Of a stretch of DNA of 64,000 nucleotides, positions 21,394 through 32,427 are shown one piece after another. The notes beneath the pieces were generated by a model, which worked only from the letters and a program-made list of their open reading frames with translations, had not been told where the DNA came from and searched no databases. The stretch's first letter is position 1. Each line of letters begins with the position of its first letter. The stretch comes from Pseudomonas putida (GTDB taxonomy: Bacteria; Pseudomonadota; Gammaproteobacteria; Pseudomonadales; Pseudomonadaceae): the NCBI GenBank assembly GCA_041071465.1, contig CP163498.1, forward strand, positions 2,870,001 to 2,934,000. The letters run 5' to 3'. The position numbers and the translations under genes are program-made.

Positions 21394-22409
21394 AGGGTCT
21401 CCTTGGTCTTGGCCTGGGATTTGTCATTGGCACTGCGGGTGGCCAGCAGGCGCTTGCCCAGTTCGGCCAGTCCACCCCACAGGCCGCCCCGCATGAACAC
21501 CACCACCAGAATCAGGATGACCCCCAGCAGCATCAGCCAGCGTGGCCACAGCTCCGACAGCACGTCACCCAGCAGCACGATGGCGCCGGCCCCCAGCAGT
21601 GAGCCGAACAACGAGCCGGTGCCGCCGACGATGGTCATGATCAGGATGTTCTCGCTCATCATCAGGTCGATGTTCGACAGCGGCGCAAAGTGCAGCAGCA
21701 TGGCGTACAGCGCGCCGGCGATGCCGGTGATGGCCCCCGACAGCATGAACACCAGGATCTTGAAGTGGCGGGTGTCGTAGCCAATGGCGGCAGCGCGGGT
21801 CTCGTTCTCGCGGATAGCCAGCAGGGTGCTGCCGAATGGCGAGCGGATCACCCGCAAGGCAGCGGCGAAAATCAACAGGAACAGCACGGCGACGAACACA
21901 TAGAAATGCCGAGGGTCAGCCAGGTCGACCAGCACATGGCCGGCGATTTCGATGTTGGGCCGGGGCACATCGAGCAGGCCGTTGTCGCCGCCGGTCCAGC
22001 CGCTTAGGGTATAAGCCAGGAAATAGGCCATCTGGCTGAAGGCCAGGGTCAGCATGACGAAGTAGATGCCCGTGCGGCGGATCGCCAATGCGCCCACCAG
22101 CAGTGCCAGGAAGGCGCCGAACACGGCTGCGCCAAGCAGCGCGGCGAACATGCCCCAGTGCAGGTGAATCATCAGCAGCGCCGCGCCATAGGCGCCCACG
22201 CCAAAGAAGATGCCCTGGCCGAACGACAGCAGGCCGGTGTAGCCGAGCAGCAGGTTGCAGGCCAGGGCGGCCAGGGCAAAGATCAGGATTTCGGTGGCCA
22301 GGGTGGCCGAAGGCAGCAGCAACGGCAGCGCCACCAGGCTGGCAACCACCAGCAACAGCAGTGCCGGGGCGCGGCCCTTGGCGACTGGCAATGGGTTTTT
22401 CTCGCTCAT
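21390..22409 (-). CDS. LivM-type ABC transporter permease
   Basis: A 339-residue inner-membrane permease of the LivM family. It has about ten hydrophobic segments and the conserved cytoplasmic loop motif SPFGSTLLAIRENETRAAAIGYD (around 193-215). I chose ATG 22409 (MSEKNPLPVAKG), which lies 1 nt past the LivH stop; an upstream in-frame codon would start inside livH. The subunit pairs with LivH. Confidence 0.92.
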   Translation of the reverse strand: MSEKNPLPVAKGRAPALLLLVVASLVALPLLLPSATLATEILIFALAALACNLLLGYTGLLSFGQGIFFGVGAYGAALLMIHLHWGMFAALLGAAVFGAFLALLVGALAIRRTGIYFVMLTLAFSQMAYFLAYTLSGWTGGDNGLLDVPRPNIEIAGHVLVDLADPRHFYVFVAVLFLLIFAAALRVIRSPFGSTLLAIRENETRAAAIGYDTRHFKILVFMLSGAITGIAGALYAMLLHFAPLSNIDLMMSENILIMTIVGGTGSLFGSLLGAGAIVLLGDVLSELWPRWLMLLGVILILVVVFMRGGLWGGLAELGKRLLATRSANDKSQAKTKETL

Positions 22410-22410
22410 G

Positions 22411-23271
22411 TCAGGCTCTCCCAAACAGGCCATAGGGACGGACCAGGATCACTGCGGCCATGGCGCCGTAGATCATCAGGCTGGCGCCTTGCGGCCAGAG
22501 GCTGGTCATCATGCTTTGCACCACACCCACCAGCAGGCCGCCAACCAGCGCACCGCCGAACGAGCCCATGCCGCCGATCACCACCACCACGAAGGCAATG
22601 CCGAGGATCTCCGGCCCGACGAAAGGCTGGGCCCCGCGTAGTGGTGCGAACAGCACACCCGCCACGCCGGCCAGGCCCACGCCCAGGGCGAAGGTCAGGG
22701 AGAACAGGCGAAAGATATTGGTGCCCAGCAGCGATACGGTTTCGGTGCTTTCGCTACCCGCGCGCACCAGTGCGCCGAAGCGGGTGCGCTCCAGCAGCAA
22801 CCACAAGCCAACGCCGATCAGCGCGGCGAAGCCGATCAGGAACAGGCGGTAGTAGGGGTAGATGAAGTCACCGAGGATCAGCACGCCGCGCAGCTCCGGC
22901 GGTACGGCAATGTTCTTGCCCACCGGGCCCCAGATCAGCACCGAGGCTTCCTGGATGATCAGTGCGATGCCGAGGGTGACGAGGATCTGGAAGGTGTGCG
23001 GCAGGTGGTAGATGCGCTTGATCAACAGGCGCTCGACCGCCCACGCCAGTGCGGCCACTACCAGCGGCGCAATCAGCAGCGCCAGCCAGAAGTTGCCGGT
23101 TATCGCTACGGCGGTGTAGCACAGGTAGGCGCCCAGCAAGAAGAACGCACCGTGGGCGAAGTTGACGAAGTTGAGCAGGCCGAAAATGATCGTCAGGCCC
23201 ACGGCGATGAGGAAGTAGATCATCCCCAGGCCCAGGCCGTTGAGCAGTTGGAACAGGTACAAATCGAGCAT
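22411..23271 (-). CDS. LivH-type ABC transporter permease
   Basis: A 286-residue inner-membrane permease with the LivH signature GLGMIYFLIAVGLTIIFGLLN (residues 12-32) and FVVVVIGGMGSFGGALVGGL near the C-terminus. It is the first permease in the operon, 65 nt after the binding-protein gene. Confidence 0.92.
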   Translation of the reverse strand: MLDLYLFQLLNGLGLGMIYFLIAVGLTIIFGLLNFVNFAHGAFFLLGAYLCYTAVAITGNFWLALLIAPLVVAALAWAVERLLIKRIYHLPHTFQILVTLGIALIIQEASVLIWGPVGKNIAVPPELRGVLILGDFIYPYYRLFLIGFAALIGVGLWLLLERTRFGALVRAGSESTETVSLLGTNIFRLFSLTFALGVGLAGVAGVLFAPLRGAQPFVGPEILGIAFVVVVIGGMGSFGGALVGGLLVGVVQSMMTSLWPQGASLMIYGAMAAVILVRPYGLFGRA

Positions 23272-23336
23272 GAGCGTGCCCTCGACAGCGCGCGAGGCGG
23301 CTGCCTGTACAAGTGTTTGTGACTAACGCCGCGGCT

Positions 23337-24539
23337 TCAGGCCAGGGCGCAACCGGTGTGGTCGACCTCGACGAACGAGCGGCCCGAACTGATGACTTCG
23401 GCCAGGTCGTCCTCGTCGCGCATCTGCCCCTGGGGCTTGCCGCGCAGCAGGTAGTAATCCTTGAGCACCTGATGGTCACCCGGGCGGATCAGTTCTTCGC
23501 CGGTCGGGCCTTGGAAGCGCATGCCCTGCAATGCCGCAGACACGGCGGCACCGTCCAGGCTGCCAGCCTTGACGATGGCCTCGAGCATGACCTTGGTGCC
23601 GATGTAGTCAGCGGCCAGTGGGTAGTTGGGGTTGATGCCGTAAGCCTTGCGGGTGGCGGCGACCAACTGCTTGTTCAACGGGGTATCGACCTGGTGCCAG
23701 TACTGCGCGCCCAGGTACACGCCCTCGAGCACGTCGCTGCCCAGCTCCTGGAACTGGTCGAGGCCGGCAGACCACACCATCAGCACTTTCATGCGGTCCT
23801 TGATGCCGAAGTTGACCGCCTGGCGCAGGGCGTTGGAGGCCTGGCTGCCGAAGTTGAGCAACACCAGCACGTCGGGTTTTGCGGCGATGGCGTTGGTCAG
23901 GTAGCCAGAGAATTCCTGCTCCTGCAGCGAGTGGTAGCTGTTACCGATGTGTTCCACCCCAAGCTCGGCGAACACCTTGCGGGCATTGTCCAGCAACGCG
24001 TCACCGAACACGTATTGCGGGGTGATGGTGTACCAGCGCTTGGCCTGTGGTAGTTGGCGGATCATCGGCACCAAGGTTTCGCGAATGGCGCCGTAGGTGG
24101 GCACCGACCAGCGGAAGGTCGAGGCGTTGCAGTCTTTGCCGGTGATTTCGTCGGCGCCCACAGGCGTCATGAACACGCCGCCGGCTTTGTGGATTTCCTT
24201 CGACACCGCCAGTGCCGAGGAGGACAGGGTGCAGCCCTGGAAGAAGCGTGCGCCATCCTGGCCGATGGCTTCCTGTACCTTGCGCACCGCCTTGCCGGCG
24301 TTGCCTTCGGTGTCGATGACTTTGTACTTGAGCGGGTGGCCGAGCAGCTGGGGGTATTCGGCAATGGCCAGGCGCGAGCCCATGTCGGCGTACTTGCCGT
24401 AGCTGGCGAAGGCGCCCGACATGGACTTGAGCCCATAGAAGGTCAACGGTTGGTCGGCGAATGCCCGGTGCGCCCCCAAGGGGAGGCTACCTAAGGCACC
24501 CAGGGCAAGGCCTGCCTTGAGCAGGGTACGTCTTTGCAT
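23337..24539 (-). CDS. periplasmic substrate-binding protein with Tat-type signal
   Basis: A 400-residue binding protein of the HAAT family (Peripla_BP_6). The N-terminus MQRRTLLKAGLALGALGSLP has a twin-arginine motif, a hydrophobic core and a cleavage region ending in AFA (about residues 26-28), so Tat export is likely. It is the first gene of the transporter operon. The family also contains urea and short-amide binders, and the two downstream hydrolases make a carbamoyl or amide compound a better guess than leucine. Confidence 0.88.
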   Translation of the reverse strand: MQRRTLLKAGLALGALGSLPLGAHRAFADQPLTFYGLKSMSGAFASYGKYADMGSRLAIAEYPQLLGHPLKYKVIDTEGNAGKAVRKVQEAIGQDGARFFQGCTLSSSALAVSKEIHKAGGVFMTPVGADEITGKDCNASTFRWSVPTYGAIRETLVPMIRQLPQAKRWYTITPQYVFGDALLDNARKVFAELGVEHIGNSYHSLQEQEFSGYLTNAIAAKPDVLVLLNFGSQASNALRQAVNFGIKDRMKVLMVWSAGLDQFQELGSDVLEGVYLGAQYWHQVDTPLNKQLVAATRKAYGINPNYPLAADYIGTKVMLEAIVKAGSLDGAAVSAALQGMRFQGPTGEELIRPGDHQVLKDYYLLRGKPQGQMRDEDDLAEVISSGRSFVEVDHTGCALA

Positions 24540-24629
24540 GAGTAACTCCTTGGTTGTGGTTATTAGGCAGGAGTGGCAATGACAAAGCGGGTACGGCCGG
24601 GCCTGTGTGCAGGCCTCTTTCCAGGCGCA

Positions 24630-25409
24630 TCAGTGGTTGTGGTTGAACTCCAGCAGGAAGTTACGGGCAACCTCGCCTTCCAGCGCGGTCATGTGGTGCT
24701 CGGCGTCGCACATGTGTTCGTGCATCAGCCGGCGTACAGCGGGTTCGTCGCTGGCGCGCAGGGCGGTCAGCAGTTGCTTGTGGTAGTCGATATTGGCGGC
24801 GGCGAACTGTTGGCGCTTGGGCAGGTAGGCTTTTTTCAGCACTACCAGGTCGCGCAACAGGTCATTGAGGAACACCGCCATGAAACGCAGCAACGGGTTG
24901 GGGCAGCGGTCGGCCAGCAAGGTGTGGAACTCCAGCTCGGCCAGGCGCTGCTCGCGCTGGCCTTCTTCGCTGTCTTCCGGCGCGCTGCAGAAATCGATGT
25001 TGGCCTGCAGCACGGCATAGTCCGCTTCGCTCAGCTTGCCCATCACCGAGACCGCCAGCTCCACCTCGATGACTTTGCGCAGCTGGTACACCTGCTCGCC
25101 GTCCAGGTGTTGAAAGTGCAGGTAGTTGCGCAACGCACGGCTGGCCGGTTCGGTGCCCACTTCGTTCAGGTAGGCGCCGCCGGTCGGCCCGGTACGGGTG
25201 CTCACCAGGCCTTCGACCTCCAACGCCTTGAGCGCTTCGCGGGCGGTGCCCTTGGAACACTCGAAATGCTCCATCAGCTCACGTTCGGTGGGCAGGCGAT
25301 CGCCTGGGTGCAGCGCTTCGGTGACGATCGAGCGCTTGACCGATTCGACGATCACATCGGACAGCTTCTGGCGCTTGCGTTTGGGTTTGAGCATTTCGCT
25401 ATTTTTCAT
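24630..25409 (-). CDS. GntR-family regulator (FadR subfamily, FCD domain)
   Basis: A 259-residue transcription factor. The N-terminal winged helix is typical of GntR (GDRLPTERELMEHFECSKGTAREALKALEVEGLV, about residues 36-69). An all-helical FCD ligand domain follows. It is on the same strand, 90 nt upstream of the binding-protein gene, so it likely controls this operon in response to its substrate. Two imperfect palindromes lie near its 3' end but no operator could be assigned with confidence. Confidence 0.9.
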   Translation of the reverse strand: MKNSEMLKPKRKRQKLSDVIVESVKRSIVTEALHPGDRLPTERELMEHFECSKGTAREALKALEVEGLVSTRTGPTGGAYLNEVGTEPASRALRNYLHFQHLDGEQVYQLRKVIEVELAVSVMGKLSEADYAVLQANIDFCSAPEDSEEGQREQRLAELEFHTLLADRCPNPLLRFMAVFLNDLLRDLVVLKKAYLPKRQQFAAANIDYHKQLLTALRASDEPAVRRLMHEHMCDAEHHMTALEGEVARNFLLEFNHNH

Positions 25410-25539
25410 ATTTATGCGGATAAATAGGATTTAGCGAATTTTACTGGGGTGGGTCAATGCTGGCGGCGGGGGAGGGGTCGTAAATGGTGTGAAAGGGTCG
25501 GGGAGGGATAAGTATCGGCAGGAGTATGCGTAGCGAGTG

Positions 25540-25563
25540 TAGGAGCGACGCAAGGTCGCTCCA
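25540..25563. terminator. hairpin after the PP0621-type gene
   Basis: The stem ggagcgac / gtcgctcc with the loop gcaag lies between the stop of the minus-strand small gene and the GntR start. It resembles half of a P. putida REP element and may act as the end of the upstream transcript. There is no strong T-run. Confidence 0.45.
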
Positions 25564-25578
25564 CAGCGGGCTTTGTGT

Positions 25579-25809
25579 TCAGTTCTGGCGGCCAGGGCCT
25601 TGCTGCAAGTGTGCCTGGCTGCAATACCAATCGTTGCCTTGCTGCAGTGCCCGGTCGTTGGGCAGGTGCACACCGCAATGGGCGCAGCGCACCATCTTCA
25701 GCGGCGCATCCAGCTTCGCCTCGGGGTGCGACTGTTGGCTGACTTTGAACTTGCGCCACAGCCAGAACGCGGCGGCGATCAGGGCAATCCAGAAAAGTAG
25801 GCGAACCAT
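25579..25809 (-). CDS. small membrane-anchored zinc-ribbon protein (PP0621 family)
   Basis: A 76-residue protein with one N-terminal transmembrane helix (residues 3-20). A C-terminal CAHCGVHLP ... YCSQAH pattern is a likely zinc knuckle. It matches the small conserved protein found at this site in P. putida (PP0621 family); its function is unknown. ATG 25809 was chosen because it begins directly with the membrane helix. Confidence 0.75.
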   Translation of the reverse strand: MVRLLFWIALIAAAFWLWRKFKVSQQSHPEAKLDAPLKMVRCAHCGVHLPNDRALQQGNDWYCSQAHLQQGPGRQN

Positions 25810-25902
25810 GGTGTCCAGCTTGTCGATTGAAGAAGCCGACAGTCTAGGACGCGGCCAATAAAAAGGGAGGCCCAAGGCTTCCCTTTCATTTACCGCTGTG
25901 GG

Positions 25903-26922
25903 TCAGTCGAACAGACCAAAGGTCATGTAGCTGAACCAGGAGCGGTCTTTCTCGGCCTCTTTCGGGCCTTCCGGCACGATCGGGTCGCCGTTTTCGTCTT
26001 TAGGCAGCAGCTCTTGCGGCATCTCGTCACGCGCGTCCTGGAACTGCTTGACCACGTCCTGGTTGGCGCGGGTTTCGCCCGGCGGCAGCGGGGCGTCGGT
26101 CTCGATCAGGCCCAGGGTGGCCTTGGACAGCCAGCCACGGCCGTCAGACTCGGTCTGCTTGGGTTGGAACTCGCCATCGACCAGGCTCGGGTGGTCCGGG
26201 TAGTTGAGCTTGAGGGTTTCCAGGCTGCTGGCGGCCAGTTCGTCCAGGTGCATTTTCTGGTACGACTCGACCATCACTGCAAGGCCGTCACCGACCGATG
26301 GGGTTTCCTGGAAGTTCTCGACCACGTAGCGGCCCCGGTTGGCGGCAGCTACGTAAGCCTGGCGGCTCAGGTAGTAATCGGCCACGTGGATTTCGTACGA
26401 GGCCAGCAGGTTGCGCAGGTAGATCATGCGCTGCTTGGCGTCTGGCGCGTAGCGGCTGTTGGGGAAGCGACTGGTCAGCTGGGCGAACTCGTTGTACGAG
26501 TCGCGGGCGGCGCCCGGGTCACGCTTGGTCATGTCCAGTGGCAGGAAGCGCGCCAGCAGGCCACGGTCCTGGTCGAACGAGGTCAGGCCCTTGAGGTAGT
26601 AGGCGTAATCGACGTTCGGGTGCTGCGGGTGCAGACGGATGAAGCGCTCGGCGGCCGACTTGGCGGCCTCAGGCTCGGAGTTCTTGTAGTTGGCGTAGAT
26701 CAGCTCGAGCTGCGCCTGGTCGGCATAGCGGCCGAACGGGTAGCGCGATTCCAGGGCCTTGAGCTTGTTCACGGCGCTGGTGTAGCTGGAGTTGTCCAGA
26801 TCAGCCTGGGCCTGCTGGTACAGCTCGGCCTCGCTGAGGTTCTCGTCAATGACCTCTTTATTAGAGGAACAGGCCGCGGTAAGCCCGAGGATGGCGATCA
26901 GCAGCAGGTGTTTCACTTGCAT
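25903..26922 (-). CDS. bamD: outer membrane protein assembly factor BamD
   Basis: A 339-residue lipoprotein with TPR repeats (YfiO/ComL), an essential partner of BamA in inserting beta-barrels into the outer membrane. The lipoprotein signal [20 protein letters not shown] has its lipobox cysteine at about residue 18. TPR-type helices follow ([22 protein letters not shown]). Compared with E. coli BamD (245 aa) it has a long acidic C-terminal extension, usual in Pseudomonas. It is divergent from rluD, as in many gammaproteobacteria. Confidence 0.95.
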   Translation of the reverse strand: MQVKHLLLIAILGLTAACSSNKEVIDENLSEAELYQQAQADLDNSSYTSAVNKLKALESRYPFGRYADQAQLELIYANYKNSEPEAAKSAAERFIRLHPQHPNVDYAYYLKGLTSFDQDRGLLARFLPLDMTKRDPGAARDSYNEFAQLTSRFPNSRYAPDAKQRMIYLRNLLASYEIHVADYYLSRQAYVAAANRGRYVVENFQETPSVGDGLAVMVESYQKMHLDELAASSLETLKLNYPDHPSLVDGEFQPKQTESDGRGWLSKATLGLIETDAPLPPGETRANQDVVKQFQDARDEMPQELLPKDENGDPIVPEGPKEAEKDRSWFSYMTFGLFD

Positions 26923-27069
26923 GGCGGCTTGCGTCCCTTTGACGGCCGCTGTCTTGGGCGGTGCCGTCCTGTTATGATGAGCGCCCCGGCCAACCCCGGG
27001 ACAAAAGAAGCCGTATTTAACCACAAGCTCGCAGCCGAAACCAAAGGCTGTGCGCCCGCCGAATCGAGC

Positions 27070-28032
27070 ATGTCCGAGATCATTCAACTTAGCGCAGAGG
27101 TACCGTCCGAACTGGGCGGCCAACGCCTCGACCAGGTCGCCGCCCAATTGTTCGCCGAGTACTCGCGTTCGCGGCTAACTTCGTGGATCAAAGAGGGCCG
27201 CCTGACGGTCGATGGTGCAGTCGTGCGCCCTCGAGACCTCGTCTATGGCGGTTCGCTGCTTGCCTTGGAGGCCGAGCAAGAGGCCCAGGGTGAGTGGATC
27301 GCAGAAGATATCGAACTGGATATCGTCTACGAAGACGACCATATCATGGTGATCAACAAGCCTGCCGGGCTGGTCGTGCACCCGGCCGCCGGGCATGCCA
27401 GCGGTACGCTGCTCAATGCGCTGCTGCACCACGTGCCAGACATCGTCAACGTGCCGCGCGCCGGTATCGTTCACCGCCTGGACAAGGACACCACCGGCTT
27501 GATGGTGGTGGCCAAGACCTTGCAGGCGCAGACCAAGCTGGTCGAGCAGATGCAGGCCCGCAAGGTCAGCCGTATCTACGAGTGCATCGTGATTGGTGTG
27601 GTGACAGCCGGTGGCAAGATCGACGCGCCCATTGGCCGCCATGGCGGCATGCGCCAGCGCATGGCGGTAACCGACGGCGGCAAGCCGGCGGTCAGCCATT
27701 ACCGTGTGCTCAAGCGCTTCCGCTCGCACACCCATGTACGAGTGAAGCTGGAAACCGGCCGCACCCACCAGATACGCGTGCACATGGCCCATGTAGGTTT
27801 CCCTCTGGTTGGCGACCAGACGTACGGCGGGCGCTTCCGTATTCCGCCGGCTGCCAGCCCAACCATGGTCGAGGCGGTCAAGACCTTCCCGCGCCAGGCG
27901 CTGCATGCGCGTTTCCTCGCCTTGGCCCACCCGATTACCGGTGAAATCATGAAGTGGGAGTCGCCACTGCCGGATGACTTCGTCTGGTTGTTGTCGCTTT
28001 TGAACCAGGACCGCGAGAGCTTCATCGGATGA
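27070..28032 (+). CDS. rluD: 23S rRNA pseudouridine synthase RluD
   Basis: A 320-residue enzyme that makes pseudouridines in helix 69 of 23S rRNA. It has an N-terminal S4 RNA-binding domain (about 20-80) and a catalytic domain with [11 protein letters not shown], in which Asp138 is the nucleophile. ATG 27070 ([12 protein letters not shown]) gives the expected length; longer in-frame starts run back into the divergent bamD region. The stop overlaps the pgeF start. Confidence 0.95.
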   Translation: MSEIIQLSAEVPSELGGQRLDQVAAQLFAEYSRSRLTSWIKEGRLTVDGAVVRPRDLVYGGSLLALEAEQEAQGEWIAEDIELDIVYEDDHIMVINKPAGLVVHPAAGHASGTLLNALLHHVPDIVNVPRAGIVHRLDKDTTGLMVVAKTLQAQTKLVEQMQARKVSRIYECIVIGVVTAGGKIDAPIGRHGGMRQRMAVTDGGKPAVSHYRVLKRFRSHTHVRVKLETGRTHQIRVHMAHVGFPLVGDQTYGGRFRIPPAASPTMVEAVKTFPRQALHARFLALAHPITGEIMKWESPLPDDFVWLLSLLNQDRESFIG

Positions 28033-28768
28033 GTGGCCTGGCGCAGTCGCTGCTGATCCCCGACTGGCCGGCCCCGGCCTCGGTTCGCGCCTGTGTCACC
28101 ACCCGTCAGGGCGGCGTCAGCCTGCCGCCTTATGAAACCTTCAACCTTGGCGACCACGTGGGGACGACCCTGCCGCCGTCGCCGAGAACCGCCGTCGCCT
28201 CAGCGCCCCGTTCGCCATTCAGCCGGCCTGGCTGAAGCAGGTACATGGCCTGGTGGTGGCGGCTGCCGACCCAGCCGTGGTGGCCGAGGCCGACGCCAGC
28301 TGGACCGACCAGCCTGGCATTGCCTGCACCGTGATGACTGCCGATTGCCTGCCTGCGCTGTTCTGTGACCGCGCGGGCACCCGTGTGGCCGCGGCACATG
28401 CAGGCTGGCGTGGGCTGGCTGGCGGTGTGCTGGAAGCCACCTTGGACCGCCTGGCACTGCCGGCGGAAGAGGTGCTGGTGTGGCTGGGGCCGGCCATTGG
28501 CCCGCAGGCGTTCGAGGTAGGGCTGGAAGTGCGCGATGCCTTCACTGCCGTGCATCCAGAAGCCGCCCGGGCGTTTGTCGAGGGCGAGCGGCCGGGCAAG
28601 CTGATGGCCGACATCTATGAGCTGGCGCGTATTCGCCTGGCTGCTCGTGGCGTCACTGCCGTTTATGGCGGTGGCTTTTGCACGGTCAGCGATCAGCGGT
28701 TCTTCTCCTATCGCCGTACCCCGCAGGGTGGGCGGTTTGCATCCTTGGTGTGGCTGGAGCCTCGCTAA
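28029..28768 (+). pseudogene. pgeF: PgeF/YfiH-family protein, frameshifted
   Basis: The N-terminal part (28029 to about 28163) reads [20 protein letters not shown] to NLGDHVG, then goes out of frame and would stop at 28235. Moving to the frame one base back after the G tract at 28160-28163 gives DDPAAVAENRRRL ... QVHGLVVAAADP and the rest of the domain to 28768. That part includes the metal-ligand motifs TADCLPALF, AAAHAGWRG and GPAIGPQAFEVG. One extra G would restore a protein of about 246 residues. The family has purine nucleoside phosphorylase and laccase-like activity and corrects peptidoglycan synthesis errors. Either a sequencing error or a real loss. Confidence 0.85.
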
Positions 28769-28801
28769 TCCAACAGGTTGACTTCGGTCAACCCCGCTAC
28801 G

Positions 28802-28831
28802 CTTGAATCTTCCAGAATCAACCTTATCTAT
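28802..28831 (+). promoter_or_regulatory. candidate sigma-32 (RpoH) promoter of clpB
   Basis: A CTTGAA element at 28802-28807 lies 14 nt before ccttatctat (28822-28831). This resembles the heat-shock sigma-32 pattern (CTTGAAA, 11-17 nt, CCCATnTA), though the -10 match is partial. The position, about 80 nt ahead of clpB, fits a gene that is heat-induced in other bacteria. Confidence 0.5.
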
Positions 28832-28907
28832 AAGGTCATCTCAGGCAGGTTCTTCATAAACAGGCGCTGTCCATCGCTCCGACCTGCCCTTTAAAGGAAG
28901 GTACACC

Positions 28908-31472
<2,565 letters not shown>

Positions 31473-31487
31473 TTTGCATCCTCATGA

Positions 31488-31513
31488 GCCCCGCACCTGC
31501 GGGGCTTTTTTTT
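31488..31513 (+). terminator. clpB terminator
   Basis: The stem gccccgc / gcggggc with loop acct is followed by eight T residues, 15 nt after the clpB stop. Confidence 0.92.
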
Positions 31514-31759
31514 GCTTCTTTACAGGCGCTGTGGATACCGAGAGGGGCGGGTTTGCCAGCGAAGAAGCCGGCACAGCCCAGTAAAACCGGGGCTTTCCGG
31601 CCGCTTTGGATAACTTGCTGAAATTTTTGAAATTTTTGCTTGCATCATATTTAGAGTGCCCCTAATATACGCCGCGTTGTCAGGCACTAAGCGAATCACC
31701 AGCAACAACGGTGACCGCAAAACAACTTACAAATCAGTAAGTTGAATGAAAAAAAGTGG

Positions 31760-31787
31760 TTGACAAGCAAAACGAAGAATGTAGAAT
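31760..31787 (+). promoter_or_regulatory. sigma-70 promoter of the tRNA operon
   Basis: TTGACA (31760-31765) and TAGAAT (31782-31787) are separated by 16 nt, about 88 nt upstream of the first tRNA. The rest of the 31514-31874 stretch shows no gene. Confidence 0.75.
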
Positions 31788-31874
31788 AGCCGGCCTCAGC
31801 AGCGACAACGCGAAAGCGAAGCAGCTAAAGAGTCCGAAGCGAACACAGTCTTCGGAGTTGTACCGAAGTTCAGT

Positions 31875-31950
31875 TCCGCGATAGCTCAGTCGGTAGAGCA
31901 AATGACTGTTAATCATTGGGTCCCTGGTTCGAGTCCAGGTCGCGGAGCCA
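31875..31950 (+). tRNA. tRNA-Asn (GTT)
   Basis: A complete 76-nt cloverleaf with acceptor stem tccgcga/tcgcgga, anticodon loop ctGTTaa, T-arm cctggttcgagtccagg and an encoded CCA end. Confidence 0.98.
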
Positions 31951-31954
31951 ATCT

Positions 31955-32031
31955 CGGGGTGTAGCGCAGTCCGGTAGCGCGCCTGCTTTGGGAGCAGGAT
32001 GTCAGGAGTTCGAATCCCCTCACCCCGACCA
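31955..32031 (+). tRNA. tRNA-Pro (TGG), copy 1
   Basis: A complete 77-nt cloverleaf with acceptor stem cggggtg/caccccg, anticodon loop ttTGGga and encoded CCA. It is identical to the copy at 32159. Confidence 0.98.
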
Positions 32032-32036
32032 TTTTT

Positions 32037-32112
32037 GGGTCGTTAGCTCAGTTGGTAGAGCAGTTGGCTTTTAACCAATTGGTCGTAGGTTCGAATCCTA
32101 CACGACCCACCA
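32037..32112 (+). tRNA. tRNA-Lys (TTT), copy 1
   Basis: A complete 76-nt cloverleaf with acceptor stem gggtcgt/acgaccc, anticodon loop ctTTTaa and encoded CCA. It is identical to the copy at 32241. Confidence 0.98.
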
Positions 32113-32121
32113 TGTAAAGAA

Positions 32122-32150
32122 GGGCATCTCAAAGAGATGCCCTTTTTTTT
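32122..32150 (+). terminator. terminator after the first Pro-Lys tRNA pair
   Basis: The stem gggcatctc / gagatgccc with loop aaa is followed by eight T residues. It would end most transcripts before the second Pro-Lys pair, so the second pair may depend on readthrough. Confidence 0.85.
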
Positions 32151-32158
32151 GAAAGACC

Positions 32159-32235
32159 CGGGGTGTAGCGCAGTCCGGTAGCGCGCCTGCTTTGGGAGCA
32201 GGATGTCAGGAGTTCGAATCCCCTCACCCCGACCA
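32159..32235 (+). tRNA. tRNA-Pro (TGG), copy 2
   Basis: A second identical 77-nt tRNA-Pro, 204 nt downstream of the first, with the same spacer to the following tRNA-Lys. Confidence 0.98.
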
Positions 32236-32240
32236 TTTTT

Positions 32241-32316
32241 GGGTCGTTAGCTCAGTTGGTAGAGCAGTTGGCTTTTAACCAATTGGTCGTAGGTTCGAAT
32301 CCTACACGACCCACCA
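32241..32316 (+). tRNA. tRNA-Lys (TTT), copy 2
   Basis: A second identical 76-nt tRNA-Lys, 204 nt downstream of the first. Confidence 0.98.
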
Positions 32317-32324
32317 TGAACAAA

Positions 32325-32352
32325 GGGCATCTCGCAAGAGATGCCCTTTTTC
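32325..32352 (+). terminator. terminator after the second Pro-Lys tRNA pair
   Basis: The stem gggcatctc / gagatgccc is the same as in the first terminator, but the loop is gcaa and the tail is tttttcttt. The terminator was therefore duplicated with the tRNA pair and has since diverged slightly. Confidence 0.85.
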
Positions 32353-32427
32353 TTTGCCTGTCAGAATGTTGGGCCTGCCTTGCAGGCCTTGCGCCGCGAG
32401 AGGGGCGCTAAGCGCCCCCGGCAACTG

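Larger units (their letters stand above)
31951..32352 (+). repeat. tandem duplication of a tRNA-Pro/tRNA-Lys/terminator unit
   Basis: The unit tRNA-Pro, 5-nt spacer (ttttt), tRNA-Lys, terminator occurs twice with a period of 204 nt. Both tRNA pairs and the internal spacer are identical; only the terminator loop and flanks differ. Confidence 0.92.

Noticed and set aside
25431..25673. Open frames between the GntR gene and the PP0621-type gene
   Set aside because: Low-complexity Pro/Thr-rich translations of a non-coding spacer with a REP-like hairpin.
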